From: Dietzia sp. NCCP-2495
GTDB taxonomy: Bacteria > Actinomycetota > Actinomycetes > Mycobacteriales > Mycobacteriaceae
Direction: 5' to 3'
NCBI RefSeq assembly: GCF_026011735.1
Contig: NZ_BRVN01000011.1
Coordinates: forward strand, 31,569-95,568
DNA: 64,000 bases
Shown here piece by piece: positions 24,885-33,912 of the stretch. The notes under the pieces are model-generated. The model searched no databases and was not told where the DNA came from. It saw only the letters and a program-made list of their open reading frames with translations. A program made the position numbers and the translations under genes. Positions within the stretch are counted from its first letter, which is position 1, and the number at the start of each line of letters is the position of its first letter.

Positions 24885-26435
24885 TCAGGCGAGGTAAGAC
24901 AGAGTGGTCATCATCCCGGCCTCTTGGTGATAGGCGTTGTGGCAGTGCAACGCCCACTGGCCAGGATTATCGGTGTCGAACTCGATCTCAATAGTGCGCA
25001 TCGGCCGAATCGTGACGGTATCCTTGCGAAGCCCGCTGTCCGCGAGCGCGAACGTATGTCCGTGCAGGTGCATCGGGTGGAACATGTCGGACATGTTCCG
25101 CATCCGCATCCGCACCCGCTCCCCACTGTTGACCTCCAGCGGCACCGAATCCGGGTGGACTTGGCTGTTGAGGGTCCACCGGTACGGCGACATCGTCCCG
25201 CCCAGGTCAACACTGTGGTACCGATCATGACTTTGGCTAGACAGACGTACTGCCTCGCTGGGGGATAAGTCGGTACCCAATAGCGGACGCCGGTCCACTT
25301 CGACTGGTCGGGAATTCGTCGGGAGATCGCCCGCTGCTGTACGTACAAGGGCCTGCGCGTGGCCATCCTTGCCTTCGGGCTGAGCGAACAACGGGAACAC
25401 GCCGTCGCCGAGCGTGACCACAACATCGAACCGTTCACCCATACCGATCAGAAGAGAATCGGTGTCCTCGGGAAGCACGGGAAAGCCGTCAGTGTGAGTG
25501 ACGGTCATCCGGTGCCCGCCAAGCGCGACCCGGAACGCGGTGTCGGCCCCGGCATTGACGAACCGGATGCGCACGCGTTGGCCCCGCGACGCTCTCCAAA
25601 CGTAGGGGTCGACAGGGAGTCGACCATTGATCAGAAAGTGCGGGTAGGTGACATCCCCGGCGCTGCCGAGGATGGGGGACATCATCGACCCCTCACCCCC
25701 GTGCATGTCCATCATGTCGTGGTCCATCCCCTGCATCCCGACATCTGCGGTGTCGGCACCGATGCCCAGATCACGGGCGACATCGTCGGGAGTCCGACCG
25801 GTCCCGTCGACCCAGTCGTCAAGGACCACGAGCCATTCATGGTCGTAGTCGCCGGGCTCGCCCGGATCATCGATGATCACCACTCCGTACAAGCCCCGAT
25901 CGAGTTGCAGACCCGAATGTGAGTGGTAGAAGTACGTGCCCGGGTCTGGGGCGGTGAAGTCGTAGGTGAACGTGGTGCCTGGTGCGATCGGGTCCTGCGT
26001 CAACCCGGGAACCCCGTCCATGTCGTTGCTCATGGCGATCCCGTGCCAGTGCACGCTGGTCTCCTGGGGCAGCTGGTTGTCCACGGTGATCTGCAGCCGC
26101 TCTCCAGCTTGGGCCCGCACCAGTGGGCCTGGCAATTGTTGGTCGTATCCCCACGTTGAGACGACTCGGCCACCCAGATCAACGTCGACCGGACGGGGGG
26201 TCAACTGCGCAGATACCACCGTTTGTCCGGGGGCGCGTCGCTCCTGCTCAAGCCGCCTCACGAGATCTGACGAGGCTCCCACGGGACTGCCCGTGGCTGC
26301 TCCGGAACCAGAACATGCAGTCAGAGCGCCGGCGCCGGCGAGAAGCGATCCGGCCAAGAAAGACCGGCGGGAGACCAGCACGCGCGGCGCACGTCTTAGC
26401 GCACCTGCCCGCCCCGTGGCGTCAGCGTTCATCAT
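24885..26435 (-). CDS. Tat-exported multicopper oxidase lipoprotein
   Basis: Periplasmic-side cuprous oxidase of 516 residues. Twin-arginine signal SRRSFLAG (Arg23-Arg24) plus lipobox LTAC (Cys41). Copper sites are all present: SVHWHG, YFYHSHSGLQ, FHPMHLHGHTF and HCHNAYHQEAGMM, with Met as the axial ligand region of the type 1 site. A Met/His insert (VGMQGMDHDMMDMHGGEGSM) matches CueO/CopA-type enzymes. It would oxidise Cu(I) outside the cell. The gene overlaps the small membrane protein before it, and a CopR-type site lies upstream at 26719. A Tat translocase is encoded at 52987-54538. Confidence 0.94.
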   Translation of the reverse strand: MMNADATGRAGALRRAPRVLVSRRSFLAGSLLAGAGALTACSGSGAATGSPVGASSDLVRRLEQERRAPGQTVVSAQLTPRPVDVDLGGRVVSTWGYDQQLPGPLVRAQAGERLQITVDNQLPQETSVHWHGIAMSNDMDGVPGLTQDPIAPGTTFTYDFTAPDPGTYFYHSHSGLQLDRGLYGVVIIDDPGEPGDYDHEWLVVLDDWVDGTGRTPDDVARDLGIGADTADVGMQGMDHDMMDMHGGEGSMMSPILGSAGDVTYPHFLINGRLPVDPYVWRASRGQRVRIRFVNAGADTAFRVALGGHRMTVTHTDGFPVLPEDTDSLLIGMGERFDVVVTLGDGVFPLFAQPEGKDGHAQALVRTAAGDLPTNSRPVEVDRRPLLGTDLSPSEAVRLSSQSHDRYHSVDLGGTMSPYRWTLNSQVHPDSVPLEVNSGERVRMRMRNMSDMFHPMHLHGHTFALADSGLRKDTVTIRPMRTIEIEFDTDNPGQWALHCHNAYHQEAGMMTTLSYLA

Positions 26436-26646
26436 GATCGGCGTTTCGCGAAGTCGCGGTCCCTACGTGAGATCCGAAAGAGATACCGGAAGAGACGACC
26501 CCAGTAGCAGGAGAGTGAGACCCGCGTAGGTGCCGATGCCCTCCGAAAAGACTGGTCGTCAAGGCCAGAACCATCGCCCAGAAAACGAGTACGAACGCGA
26601 TCAACAGGACGATGTCTATCCAGTTCATACCGTAAAACCACCCCAT
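26422..26646 (-). CDS. Small single-TM protein before the multicopper oxidase
   Basis: Protein of 74 residues with one membrane segment right at the N terminus (NWIDIVLLIAFVLVFWAMVL) and a His/Ser-rich tail. ATG 26646 is chosen because AAGGAG lies nine bases upstream. The 3' end overlaps the oxidase start by 14 bases, indicating coupling. Similar short membrane proteins occur in front of copper oxidases, but the role is unknown. Confidence 0.65.
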   Translation of the reverse strand: MGWFYGMNWIDIVLLIAFVLVFWAMVLALTTSLFGGHRHLRGSHSPATGVVSSGISFGSHVGTATSRNADHDER

Positions 26647-26718
26647 CAGACTCAACTCCTTGCCTGTCTTAGAAACTCGATTCTGCGGGGCGAAATGCGA
26701 GATCTGGGTCATCGTTTC

Positions 26719-26741
26719 GTCAAGATCTGATCAAGGTTCTT
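26719..26741 (-). promoter_or_regulatory. CopR-type direct repeat before the oxidase operon
   Basis: On the plus strand TCAAGATCTGA is followed directly by TCAAGGTTCTT, an 11-bp-period direct repeat typical of OmpR/PhoB-family regulators. Orientation toward the minus-strand gene is the same as in the three longer copies at 28327, 34404 and 37595. Confidence 0.55.
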
Positions 26742-26786
26742 TTCGAACAGACTTGACTCGAGTTAGGAGAGACCATCGGAGCACTG

Positions 26787-27641
26787 TCAGATCGGCAAAG
26801 TGGTGTCTGAGACGGCGAAGTCGCGGAGCCAGTACACGAACTGCGTCCATATGCCGCTGAGCAGCAAGATTCCGACGACAATGAGCATGATGCCGCCGAC
26901 GATCTGAATCGTTCGCGTGTGTCGTTGCAGCCAGCCCACCGTGCGGATGGCTCTCGTCGAACCGAAGGCCACCACGATAAAAGGCAGTCCGAGCCCCAGG
27001 CAGTACGCCACGATGAGCAGTACTCCGCGTGCGGCGTCGAGTCCGGTTCCGGCGGCCACCGACAACGCCGCTGCCAGCGTCGGTCCGAGACACGGCGTCC
27101 ATCCCAGGGCGAAGACGGCGCCAAGTAGCGGCGCGCCCGCCCAGGTGGAAAGCGCTTTCGGCTGCATTCGAGTGTCCCTCTGGAGGGCGGGTATGGCCCC
27201 GATGAACACCAGACCCATCAAGATGGTCACCACACCGCCGAGCCGCTGCAGCAATTCTTGCTGGGGGGCGAGGTATTGCACGGTGCCCAGCACCATCGCC
27301 GACAGCAGCACGAAGACCACCGTGAATCCAGCAACGAATAGCACCGCGGCGAGGACGACTCGTCGTCGCGATGACACCCGCTGACGCTGCTGTTCAAGAG
27401 TGAGCGTGCTGGCTTCGGCGCGGCGTTGCTCGGCGGCTTGCACGGTCACCGCCGGGCGCTCTGCACCCACGATGCTGGCCATATATGCCAGATACCCGGG
27501 CACGAGCGGGACTACGCACGGCGAGGCGAACGAGACGAGTCCCGCAAGGACACATGCTCCCAACGCGAGAAGTAAAGGCCCGGAAGCAGCTGTTTGTTGG
27601 AACGTCTGGCCAATGGATTGCGCGATCAGCACCGTGTTCAT
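26787..27641 (-). CDS. ccdA: Cytochrome c biogenesis / thiol-electron transporter CcdA
   Basis: Polytopic membrane protein of 284 residues that passes electrons from cytosolic thioredoxin to extracytoplasmic thiol proteins. The redox cysteines lie in [17 protein letters not shown] and [16 protein letters not shown] cytosolic loop of about 60 residues ([20 protein letters not shown]) is longer than usual. It overlaps tlpA by four bases and is the second gene of a tlpA-ccdA operon driven by the conserved promoter at 28327. It supplies reductant for apocytochrome c together with TlpA and ResB-CcsB. Confidence 0.93.
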   Translation of the reverse strand: MNTVLIAQSIGQTFQQTAASGPLLLALGACVLAGLVSFASPCVVPLVPGYLAYMASIVGAERPAVTVQAAEQRRAEASTLTLEQQRQRVSSRRRVVLAAVLFVAGFTVVFVLLSAMVLGTVQYLAPQQELLQRLGGVVTILMGLVFIGAIPALQRDTRMQPKALSTWAGAPLLGAVFALGWTPCLGPTLAAALSVAAGTGLDAARGVLLIVAYCLGLGLPFIVVAFGSTRAIRTVGWLQRHTRTIQIVGGIMLIVVGILLLSGIWTQFVYWLRDFAVSDTTLPI

Positions 27642-28291
27642 GCAGCGTCGCTTTCAGCAGGCTCGGCCAGCAGTCTCTCGATGACCGGCTCCAACTGGGT
27701 GTCGGTGACCTCTGCTAGATATACCGCAGCGACTCGGTGCTGTTTGTCGAGAATCAGTGTCGCTGGCACCACCGAGGTGGGGAAACCATGTAGCGCTGCC
27801 ACCGCGGCCTGCGATGGGTCCCAAATTGAGGGATAGGTGACCCCGTTGTCCTTGATGAAGTCGACAGGCTTTTGCCGATTCGGGTCGCGCAAGTTGACGC
27901 CGAGATTGGTGAACCCTTGCGCCTGGTACTTGTCCTGTAGTCGCTGCAGGTCGTCGGTTTCCGTCCGGCAGGGAGCACACCACTGACCCCACAGGTTGAT
28001 CAGCACCACCTCGCCAGGAAAGTCTGCGACCGCCACAGTGGCCTCCGGATCTACTACTTCCGGGCCAGACATCGGCGCGATCTTCTGGCGGTCCGCCGGC
28101 GGATCATAGAAGATCTCAATCTGGCCGCCCGGGCTGACAAAATCGAACGTCTCACCTGAAGCGACGGCATCAGTGCCGCTAGCGCAGCCAGTAAGTACAA
28201 GCGAACTCACCACCACTGCGGCCAGTTGGCATCTTGCCCGTCTGCCCCAGCTACCGGGCTGCGCACCCTTGCCGAACACATCCGTCGTCAT
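27638..28291 (-). CDS. TlpA/ResA-like thioredoxin lipoprotein
   Basis: Membrane-anchored thioredoxin of 217 residues. Lipobox LTGC (Cys36), then an extracytoplasmic thioredoxin fold with [20 protein letters not shown] (Cys105, Cys108) and the cis-Pro loop [13 protein letters not shown]. It reduces CxxCH of apocytochrome c, or serves copper-site assembly, using electrons from CcdA. The ATG at 28291 overlaps the stop of an 11-codon leader (TGATG), indicating coupled translation. It is divergent from the cation efflux gene. Confidence 0.92.
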   Translation of the reverse strand: MTTDVFGKGAQPGSWGRRARCQLAAVVVSSLVLTGCASGTDAVASGETFDFVSPGGQIEIFYDPPADRQKIAPMSGPEVVDPEATVAVADFPGEVVLINLWGQWCAPCRTETDDLQRLQDKYQAQGFTNLGVNLRDPNRQKPVDFIKDNGVTYPSIWDPSQAAVAALHGFPTSVVPATLILDKQHRVAAVYLAEVTDTQLEPVIERLLAEPAESDAA

Positions 28292-28326
28292 CACAGCATC
28301 AGCACCACTCTTGCCTGCACAGTCAC
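28291..28326 (-). CDS. Leader peptide VTVQARVVLML of the tlpA-ccdA operon
   Basis: Eleven codons from GTG at 28326 to TGA, whose last base is the A of the tlpA ATG. An almost identical peptide (VTMRARAVLMML) follows the matching promoter before resB. The GTG lies about six bases after a putative -10 (CAATCG), so the transcript may be leaderless. The role of the peptide is unknown. Confidence 0.5.
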   Translation of the reverse strand: MTVQARVVLML

Positions 28327-28394
28327 ACCGGACGATTGTGCCGCCCCTACCCCATTGGTTCGGTCGGGGTTCGATGAAGGTCTGATCAAGATTC
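28327..28394 (-). promoter_or_regulatory. Conserved CopR-type promoter, copy 1 (tlpA-ccdA)
   Basis: About 75-bp block shared with 34404-34470 and 37595-37662. At its far end is the direct repeat GATGAAGGTCT-GATCAAGATTC (28373-28394, period 11). A CGGTCGGGGTT segment and a putative -10 near the GTG follow. The direct repeat sits just upstream of the expected -35, a class I activator position. Confidence 0.65.
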
Positions 28395-28482
28395 CCAAGA
28401 GAAGCTGTGGGCACCGCGAGACCGATGCATAGTGTGCAGCTGACACGAGAACCGGATTCCGAGTGCAAAAAAGGAGACCCCC

Positions 28483-29418
28483 ATGGCGCATGGGCATGGT
28501 GGACACGGGGAGGTGCAGGCTCGTGGGTGGGGTATGGCTATCTCGGCTTGGCTGACGGGAATCTACTTCGTTATCGAGTTGGCGATCGGGCTGTGGACCG
28601 GCTCGGTTGCGGTGATCTCGGACGCTTTTCACACCTTCTCGGCGGTCGGTGGTGTCCTAGTCGCCATCTTCGCTGCTCGACTCGCCCGCCGCCCCGCAGA
28701 CGAAAATCGCAGCTTTGGCTGGTACCGCGCCGAGATCGTAGGCGCGCTGGTCAATGGCGGTTTCCTGCTAATCATGGCGATGGTGGTGATCGTGATGGCT
28801 GCCATGCGCATGAGTGCTCCGGTTGACCTGCCCACGACGCCCATGCTGTGGGCAGCCGCGGGAGGCTTGCTTACCGAAATCGTCGCTCTGAGCCTGATCT
28901 GGAAACAAAGCCGCAGCGACATGAACGTTCGTGGCGCGTTGTGGCACATCATCCAGACCTTCGTCGGCAGCCTGCTCATCATCGTCACCGCACTAGTGAT
29001 CAAGTTCACCGGGTTCTTGCTGATCGATCCGCTGCTCGGTTTGGCGTTCGGCTTCGTGCTTGTATGGGCAAGCTGGAGCATCCTGCGCGACGCCACCCAT
29101 CTGCTCATGGAGGGCACACCCGACGAGGTCTACCTGTCTGACGTGACTGAAGACCTGGCAGCGATAGATGGGGTGGAAGACGTCCATCATGCCCATGCTT
29201 GGGCACTAACCAGTGGACGTTTCGTGTTCTCCGGCCACCTGCGCACCTCCGCAAGCGCCGATCCGCAGATCGTTCTCCAATCCGCCTCCAACTTGCTTCA
29301 GGATCGGTACGGCTTCTTCTTTTCTACTGTGCAGGTGGAGACCGACTGTCCCGATGAGTCTGCGGCAGCAGCGATCGACATCACACGTCCGGCGGGTACG
29401 AGGAGGGGGCAGGAGTAA
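28483..29418 (+). CDS. Cation diffusion facilitator with atypical metal site
   Basis: CDF-family antiporter of 311 residues with a His-rich start (AHGHGGHGE), six membrane helices and a C-terminal cytosolic domain (VEDVHHAHAWALTSGRFVFSGH). The transport site is unusual: helix 2 reads VISDAFHTFSAVGG, giving H50-x3-A54 where relatives have HxxxD, and helix 5 reads WHIIQTFVGS, H155-x3-T159 instead of HxxxD. Both acidic ligands are missing, so the substrate may not be zinc. AAAAAAGGAGA precedes the ATG. It is divergent from tlpA across the CopR-type promoter. Confidence 0.88.
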   Translation: MAHGHGGHGEVQARGWGMAISAWLTGIYFVIELAIGLWTGSVAVISDAFHTFSAVGGVLVAIFAARLARRPADENRSFGWYRAEIVGALVNGGFLLIMAMVVIVMAAMRMSAPVDLPTTPMLWAAAGGLLTEIVALSLIWKQSRSDMNVRGALWHIIQTFVGSLLIIVTALVIKFTGFLLIDPLLGLAFGFVLVWASWSILRDATHLLMEGTPDEVYLSDVTEDLAAIDGVEDVHHAHAWALTSGRFVFSGHLRTSASADPQIVLQSASNLLQDRYGFFFSTVQVETDCPDESAAAAIDITRPAGTRRGQE

Positions 29419-29688
29419 GGACCTTGATCCTGCTTGCGTTGATCGTGGTTTAGTCACCCGGGACGATTGCGGGGTGGCTCCGGCCGGCCCGCGTTCGAAC
29501 CAAAAATCACGTCGGGGTAACGGTCGGGCGATGCCGTAGATGAATAACAAATGGCGTATGAACTGCTGATTTCTGGATTCTCAGGAAACTCTCCGTGACC
29601 GGACGATATGCAACTGTTACCGTTTCGGGAGTCTCCAGTGGTCGTCGGTATGAAGCTGCGACCATCGCTTAAGTTGAAGGAATCAATC

Positions 29689-30432
29689 ATGTCGAGCTCC
29701 TCCAAGAGCGTTCCGTTCGCCGATCTCATGGACTCGCTTGGTGTGGGCCACCGCATCTCTGCTGGTGGGCGTCATCGCGCCAACCGATCCAGGGGAGTGG
29801 GCCGGATCGCCGCCACCACGCTGGCTGGCGCCGCAATCGCCGGTGGCGCGGCGCTTAGTGTCGCCCCTGTGGCCGCTGCCCAATCGTCTGATCCCGAGCA
29901 CGTCGGACAGATGGTCGAAGAGGCTGCCGCCCGCTATGGCATCGGAGCTGACGCGGTCCGCCAGTATGCAAGTCAGGCCCCCGGGCTGAGCCAGGCGCTC
30001 GGATTCGATACTGCTCAGTCGTCGTCTTCGGCGTTTTCGGTCGCCAGCCAAGCTCACAGGCCGACTGATGGAACGATCACCTCTGGCTTCGGCTCGCGGT
30101 GGGGCGCTAACCACAATGGCACCGACATCGCTGCGCCGATCGGCACACCCTTGTATGCAGCCAAGTCCGGCACGGTCGTGGCCTCCGGCCCCGCTTCCGG
30201 TTATGGGTTATGGATTCGCATCAAGACCGATGACGGCTATCTCTTGGAGTATGGCCACAACAATGCCAACTACGTCACCGAAGGCCAGCAGGTCACCGCC
30301 GGCCAGGTGATCGGTGAAGTCGGTAACCGTGGCTACTCGACTGGTCCGCATGTGCACTTCGGCGTACAGAATCCCGCCGGCCAGTGGATCGACTCGGTGT
30401 CATGGTTGGCCGCGAACGGCGTCGTCATCTGA
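29689..30432 (+). CDS. Secreted M23-family endopeptidase
   Basis: Peptidoglycan peptidase (LytM/M23) of 247 residues. After an N-terminal region and a hydrophobic export segment ending VAPVAAAQ, the LytM domain runs from about 150: SGFGSRWGANHNGTDIAAPI (His and Asp zinc ligands), YLLEYGHNN and GPHVHFGVQNP. ATG 29689 (SSSSKSVPFADL after Met) has GAAGG upstream and is preferred over 29608. Wall remodelling is the likely role. A second M23 gene lies at 34659. Confidence 0.88.
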   Translation: MSSSSKSVPFADLMDSLGVGHRISAGGRHRANRSRGVGRIAATTLAGAAIAGGAALSVAPVAAAQSSDPEHVGQMVEEAAARYGIGADAVRQYASQAPGLSQALGFDTAQSSSSAFSVASQAHRPTDGTITSGFGSRWGANHNGTDIAAPIGTPLYAAKSGTVVASGPASGYGLWIRIKTDDGYLLEYGHNNANYVTEGQQVTAGQVIGEVGNRGYSTGPHVHFGVQNPAGQWIDSVSWLAANGVVI

Positions 30433-30627
30433 GGACGTAGACAACGACCTGCTGCTCGACACTTCCGATCCAGGCCCGGATGCCACAATTCGGCACGCAA
30501 CACGCTGATCTCGCCGGATCGGAACCATCCCTGCCGACAGTGGCGGGAGGCGGGCACGATTAATGATCGCCGGAGCTGGTGCCGGCAGGAGGGCCCCGAT
30601 GCCGACCGTCCTACCACCACGCCTACC

Positions 30628-31596
30628 GTGAACGGCGTGCAGAGGGTCTTTCGCGTGATGACGCCGGGGTGGTTGATTTCCTTCATAGCCGTCGCACTGT
30701 TCGTCTATACGTGCTTCACACTGTTGGCGCCATGGCAGTTAGGCAAGAACGAGGATTTGAAGACGCGCAATTCCCAACTTCTTCACAGCGTCGAAGCCGA
30801 TCCAGTGCCGTTGACGGAATTGACGGCGCGGGACGCGCCGTTGGACGAATCCGAGTGGCATCGGGTCACAGTAACCGGTCGCTATCTGCCCGAAGACGAA
30901 GTGCTCTTGCGGCAGCAAGCTGTCGACGGGGAACAGGTTTACCAAGTTCTCAGCGCATTTCGGACCGAGGGCGGCGATGATCTGCTTATTAATCGTGGAT
31001 GGGTTCGCGTTGGCGAGAACAACACGGTGCCGACCTACCCGGCCGCGGTAGCCGATCCAGTGACCATCACCGCCAGGCTCAGAATGCCCACCGACACCCC
31101 GGCCGAACCGATAGTTCTGCACGATCGTCACATGGTGCGCTCCATTGAAACCTCGACGATCGGTCGGGTTCTGGATCTCGATCTTGCTGGCTATCATCTC
31201 CAGCTCCCCGGAGGTCAACCAGGATCACTCGAGCCAACTCCGATACCGGAAGTCGAGGCGGGTTCGTACCTGTCCTATGGGCTTCAATGGCTTGCATTCG
31301 GAGTTCTAGCGCCAATTGGGCTTGGCTACTTTCTGTGGAGTGAAATCCGGGAGCGGCGCCGCCAACGTAGCCAGGGCAACGACGAGCAAGGCAGCCTAGG
31401 CGACGGTGCTGTGGGACCTGGTGACAGGGATATCGATCCTGATGTCGTATCCGGTCATATTGCTGAGGTGGATGCGGCCACGGAGGCAGTGGCCCATGAC
31501 CGCCTCGTAACGATGACCGTTCGTGATCGCTACGGCACCAGATTTGAGGCTGAACGCCGACGGCGTCTACGTCCGAGAAATAGGCTCGATTACTGA
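30628..31596 (+). CDS. SURF1-family cytochrome oxidase assembly protein
   Basis: Membrane assembly factor of 322 residues. Two flanking helices (WLISFIAVALFVYTCFTLLA near 15-34; YGLQWLAFGVLAPIGLGYFL near 212-231) enclose the external domain with FTLLAPWQLGKNE, GRYLPEDEVLLRQ and LINRGWVRV, all typical of SURF1/Shy1. A long charged C-terminal tail of about 80 residues follows. It helps insert haem a/copper into aa3 oxidase. The surrounding copper and haem genes agree. Coordinates rest on the ATG at 30628 (NGVQRVFRVMTPGW after Met). Confidence 0.9.
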   Translation: MNGVQRVFRVMTPGWLISFIAVALFVYTCFTLLAPWQLGKNEDLKTRNSQLLHSVEADPVPLTELTARDAPLDESEWHRVTVTGRYLPEDEVLLRQQAVDGEQVYQVLSAFRTEGGDDLLINRGWVRVGENNTVPTYPAAVADPVTITARLRMPTDTPAEPIVLHDRHMVRSIETSTIGRVLDLDLAGYHLQLPGGQPGSLEPTPIPEVEAGSYLSYGLQWLAFGVLAPIGLGYFLWSEIRERRRQRSQGNDEQGSLGDGAVGPGDRDIDPDVVSGHIAEVDAATEAVAHDRLVTMTVRDRYGTRFEAERRRRLRPRNRLDY

Positions 31597-31754
31597 GTCC
31601 AATCCTCGAGCTGGCTCTCGCCCTTACCTCGCGGGAGCTCATCAATTTCTCGCCCTCGGCGCCCTGCCCGACATGCTCACGTTGAGCGCCTGCAGCCGGC
31701 CCGGCCGACGACGGGTCCGCTCCCGATATCGGCGCGCACTCATGGCCGGGGATC

Positions 31755-33383
31755 TCAGCCCCGCCGACGGCGGCTAGCAATCCACCCCACCAGCATCGCG
31801 AATACTGCGGTGACCGTGATGATGAGTTCAGGAATTGAACGTAATCGGGTGGCAAGTGTGAACTCGGTATTGAGCGGGACCTGTGCGACGAGGGCATCGG
31901 CAGTGAACATTTCGGTCTGCTCGAGGACATCGCCATTCGCCGCGATAATCGCGCTGACACCGCTGGTGGCCGCTACCACCACCGTGCGGTTGTGTTCGAC
32001 AGCGCGCAGCCGCGACATCGCCAGCTGCTGATAGGTCATGTCGGTATCGCCGAAGGTTGCATTGTTCGTTGGTACCGCGATCAACTGCGCCCCCGACCGA
32101 ACCGACTCGGCCACCAGATCATCGAACGCGACCTCATAACAGGTGGCCACAGCGAGCGGTGTCTCATCGATGGTCACCACACCATCGCCGTTACCGGGCA
32201 CGAAGTTGCCCGCCTGCGCGGCATAAGGCGAAAGCTTGCTCACGATCGATCGCATTGGCAGATATTCACCAAATGGAACCAGTCGTCTTTTGTCGTGCGC
32301 ATCGCCAGGTCCTGTTCCTTGCTCCCACACCAGCGCTGTATTTCGGGTGGTACCGGAGCCAGTGGACACCACCGCCCCCACAAGGATCGGAGCGCCGATC
32401 GTCTCTGTGGCCGCATCGATCCGCTCTGCAGCGTCGGCATTGCGAAACGGGTCGATGTCTGATGCGTTCTCCGGCCATATTACCAGATCTGGTGCGGGCT
32501 TCACTCCCGCGGCGACCTCGGCGGCGAGAGCGTCGGTACGAGCCACATGATTGTCCAGTACAGCGCGCCGTTGCGCGTTGAAATCCAGACCGAGTCGGGG
32601 CACGTTGCCCTGGACTAGGGCAACCGTTTTAGAGGGGGTGGTGACCGCTGCGGTAGGGACGGGCATCGAGCCGAGTGCAGAGGCGGTCACAAGCATCGAC
32701 CCGAGCAGCGACACCGAGCGCCAGGCGGAGCGCCGAGCAAGTCCGACGACCACTGCAGCCGTCGCGCTGCCCACCAGTGCAACGGACAGGCTCACCCCTG
32801 GCGCCCCAGCGATCTGAGCGATCGCCAGCAATGGTCCATCAGTCTGACCGAACGCCAGCCGGCCCCAGGGAAACCCACCGAAGGGCAGGCGCGCTCGAAC
32901 CGCTTCGGTGGCCACCCAGCAGCACGCGATCCACAGTGCAGCCCCGGGCAGCCGCGCCACCAGCGCGGTGGCCCCAGCGAAGACAGCGACTGCCACGGCC
33001 TGTAGCGCCGCTAATGCTAGCCAGGGGACAGCGCCGACATAAACCCCCACCCAGGGCAGTAAAGGTACGAAGAACCCGAGACCAGCCAGGTATCCCAATC
33101 CGAACGCGCCGCGCACGCCGATCCCTCGGACCGACAGAACCAAAATGGCAAGACCGGCCGGGGCGAGAAACCACAAGGATAGAGGCGGGAAACTGGTGTA
33201 CAGCAGTACTCCTGCGCCCAATGACGACACCATTCGACCAAGCGCACGGCCGACGGGGTGACTATTTAGCCACCGCCGAGAAGACGTTGACCGCGAGTGA
33301 TTCGGGGTGGCCCCGCCCATCCTGAGGCCGACTGCTGGCAGTACCACCGATTGCGGCCCACGGTTCTTCTGTCGTGTTGTCAT
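31755..33383 (-). CDS. lnt: Apolipoprotein N-acyltransferase
   Basis: Membrane enzyme of about 542 residues that adds the third acyl chain to lipoproteins. Multiple N-terminal helices are followed by a nitrilase-like domain with the Glu-Lys-Cys triad: VIWPENASDID (Glu), KRRLVPFGEYLP (Lys before RRLVPFGE) and VATCYEVAFDDLV (Cys). ATG 33383 (TTRQKNRGPQ after Met) is my choice; upstream codons are poor, and the b5-like gene ends at 33547. It is last in the 34403-to-31755 gene set, which includes a lipoprotein. It is probably a second Lnt copy linked to the many lipoproteins here. Confidence 0.9.
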   Translation of the reverse strand: MTTRQKNRGPQSVVLPAVGLRMGGATPNHSRSTSSRRWLNSHPVGRALGRMVSSLGAGVLLYTSFPPLSLWFLAPAGLAILVLSVRGIGVRGAFGLGYLAGLGFFVPLLPWVGVYVGAVPWLALAALQAVAVAVFAGATALVARLPGAALWIACCWVATEAVRARLPFGGFPWGRLAFGQTDGPLLAIAQIAGAPGVSLSVALVGSATAAVVVGLARRSAWRSVSLLGSMLVTASALGSMPVPTAAVTTPSKTVALVQGNVPRLGLDFNAQRRAVLDNHVARTDALAAEVAAGVKPAPDLVIWPENASDIDPFRNADAAERIDAATETIGAPILVGAVVSTGSGTTRNTALVWEQGTGPGDAHDKRRLVPFGEYLPMRSIVSKLSPYAAQAGNFVPGNGDGVVTIDETPLAVATCYEVAFDDLVAESVRSGAQLIAVPTNNATFGDTDMTYQQLAMSRLRAVEHNRTVVVAATSGVSAIIAANGDVLEQTEMFTADALVAQVPLNTEFTLATRLRSIPELIITVTAVFAMLVGWIASRRRRG

Positions 33384-33546
33384 GTCACGCTCGCGAGGTG
33401 CGCTCTCGTCTTCCGCAGAGGTCGCGGGGGGAGCGAATCGAACCCGTTCACGGCCTCGCTGAGTCCACACGCGCGGCCCCGGAGCGGGGCCCGGCACATG
33501 CCTCCGACCGGGACGCACAGAGCGGATCGGAAGCATATCTGCCGGG

Positions 33547-33912
33547 TCACCCGGCGAGCTGCCCGATCTGGAACTCGGCGAGCCGCGATTGTGGCCCGGA
33601 CGCTCCACTGTGCTGGTCGGTGAAACTCTCTGTCCCGTCTGTGCCGCACAGCTGCTCGATCCGGTCCGGCCCGCCCGGGTGTTGGTCGACCCACGCGGTG
33701 AGGTCGTAGACGATGTTCTCGATCACGGTCCAACACGAGTCGGTCGAATCGTTCTGCTGGACCTCGGCCATCGTGACCTGTTTCTCGGCTCTCTCGCCCG
33801 TCTGGAGCTGCTCTGCCTGCTCTGGCGCGCCCGTGTCGTTCCCGGCGCAGCCCACAGCTAGGAGCAGGGCGGCGGTGGAGCCGGAGGCGGTGAGTGTCCT
33901 GCGCAGTCTCAT
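33547..33912 (-). CDS. Cytochrome b5-like haem lipoprotein
   Basis: Lipoprotein of 121 residues (Cys22 in LAVGC) with a cytochrome b5-type domain. It has CWTVIENIVYDLTAWVDQHP with HPGG (His78 as haem ligand) and a second ligand candidate His101 in FTDQHSG, 23 residues later as in b5. Extra cysteines (Cys60, Cys89) could form a disulfide. It overlaps the membrane-protein gene upstream by four bases. The pair may form an electron relay across the membrane; the partner is not known. Confidence 0.85.
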   Translation of the reverse strand: MRLRRTLTASGSTAALLLAVGCAGNDTGAPEQAEQLQTGERAEKQVTMAEVQQNDSTDSCWTVIENIVYDLTAWVDQHPGGPDRIEQLCGTDGTESFTDQHSGASGPQSRLAEFQIGQLAG

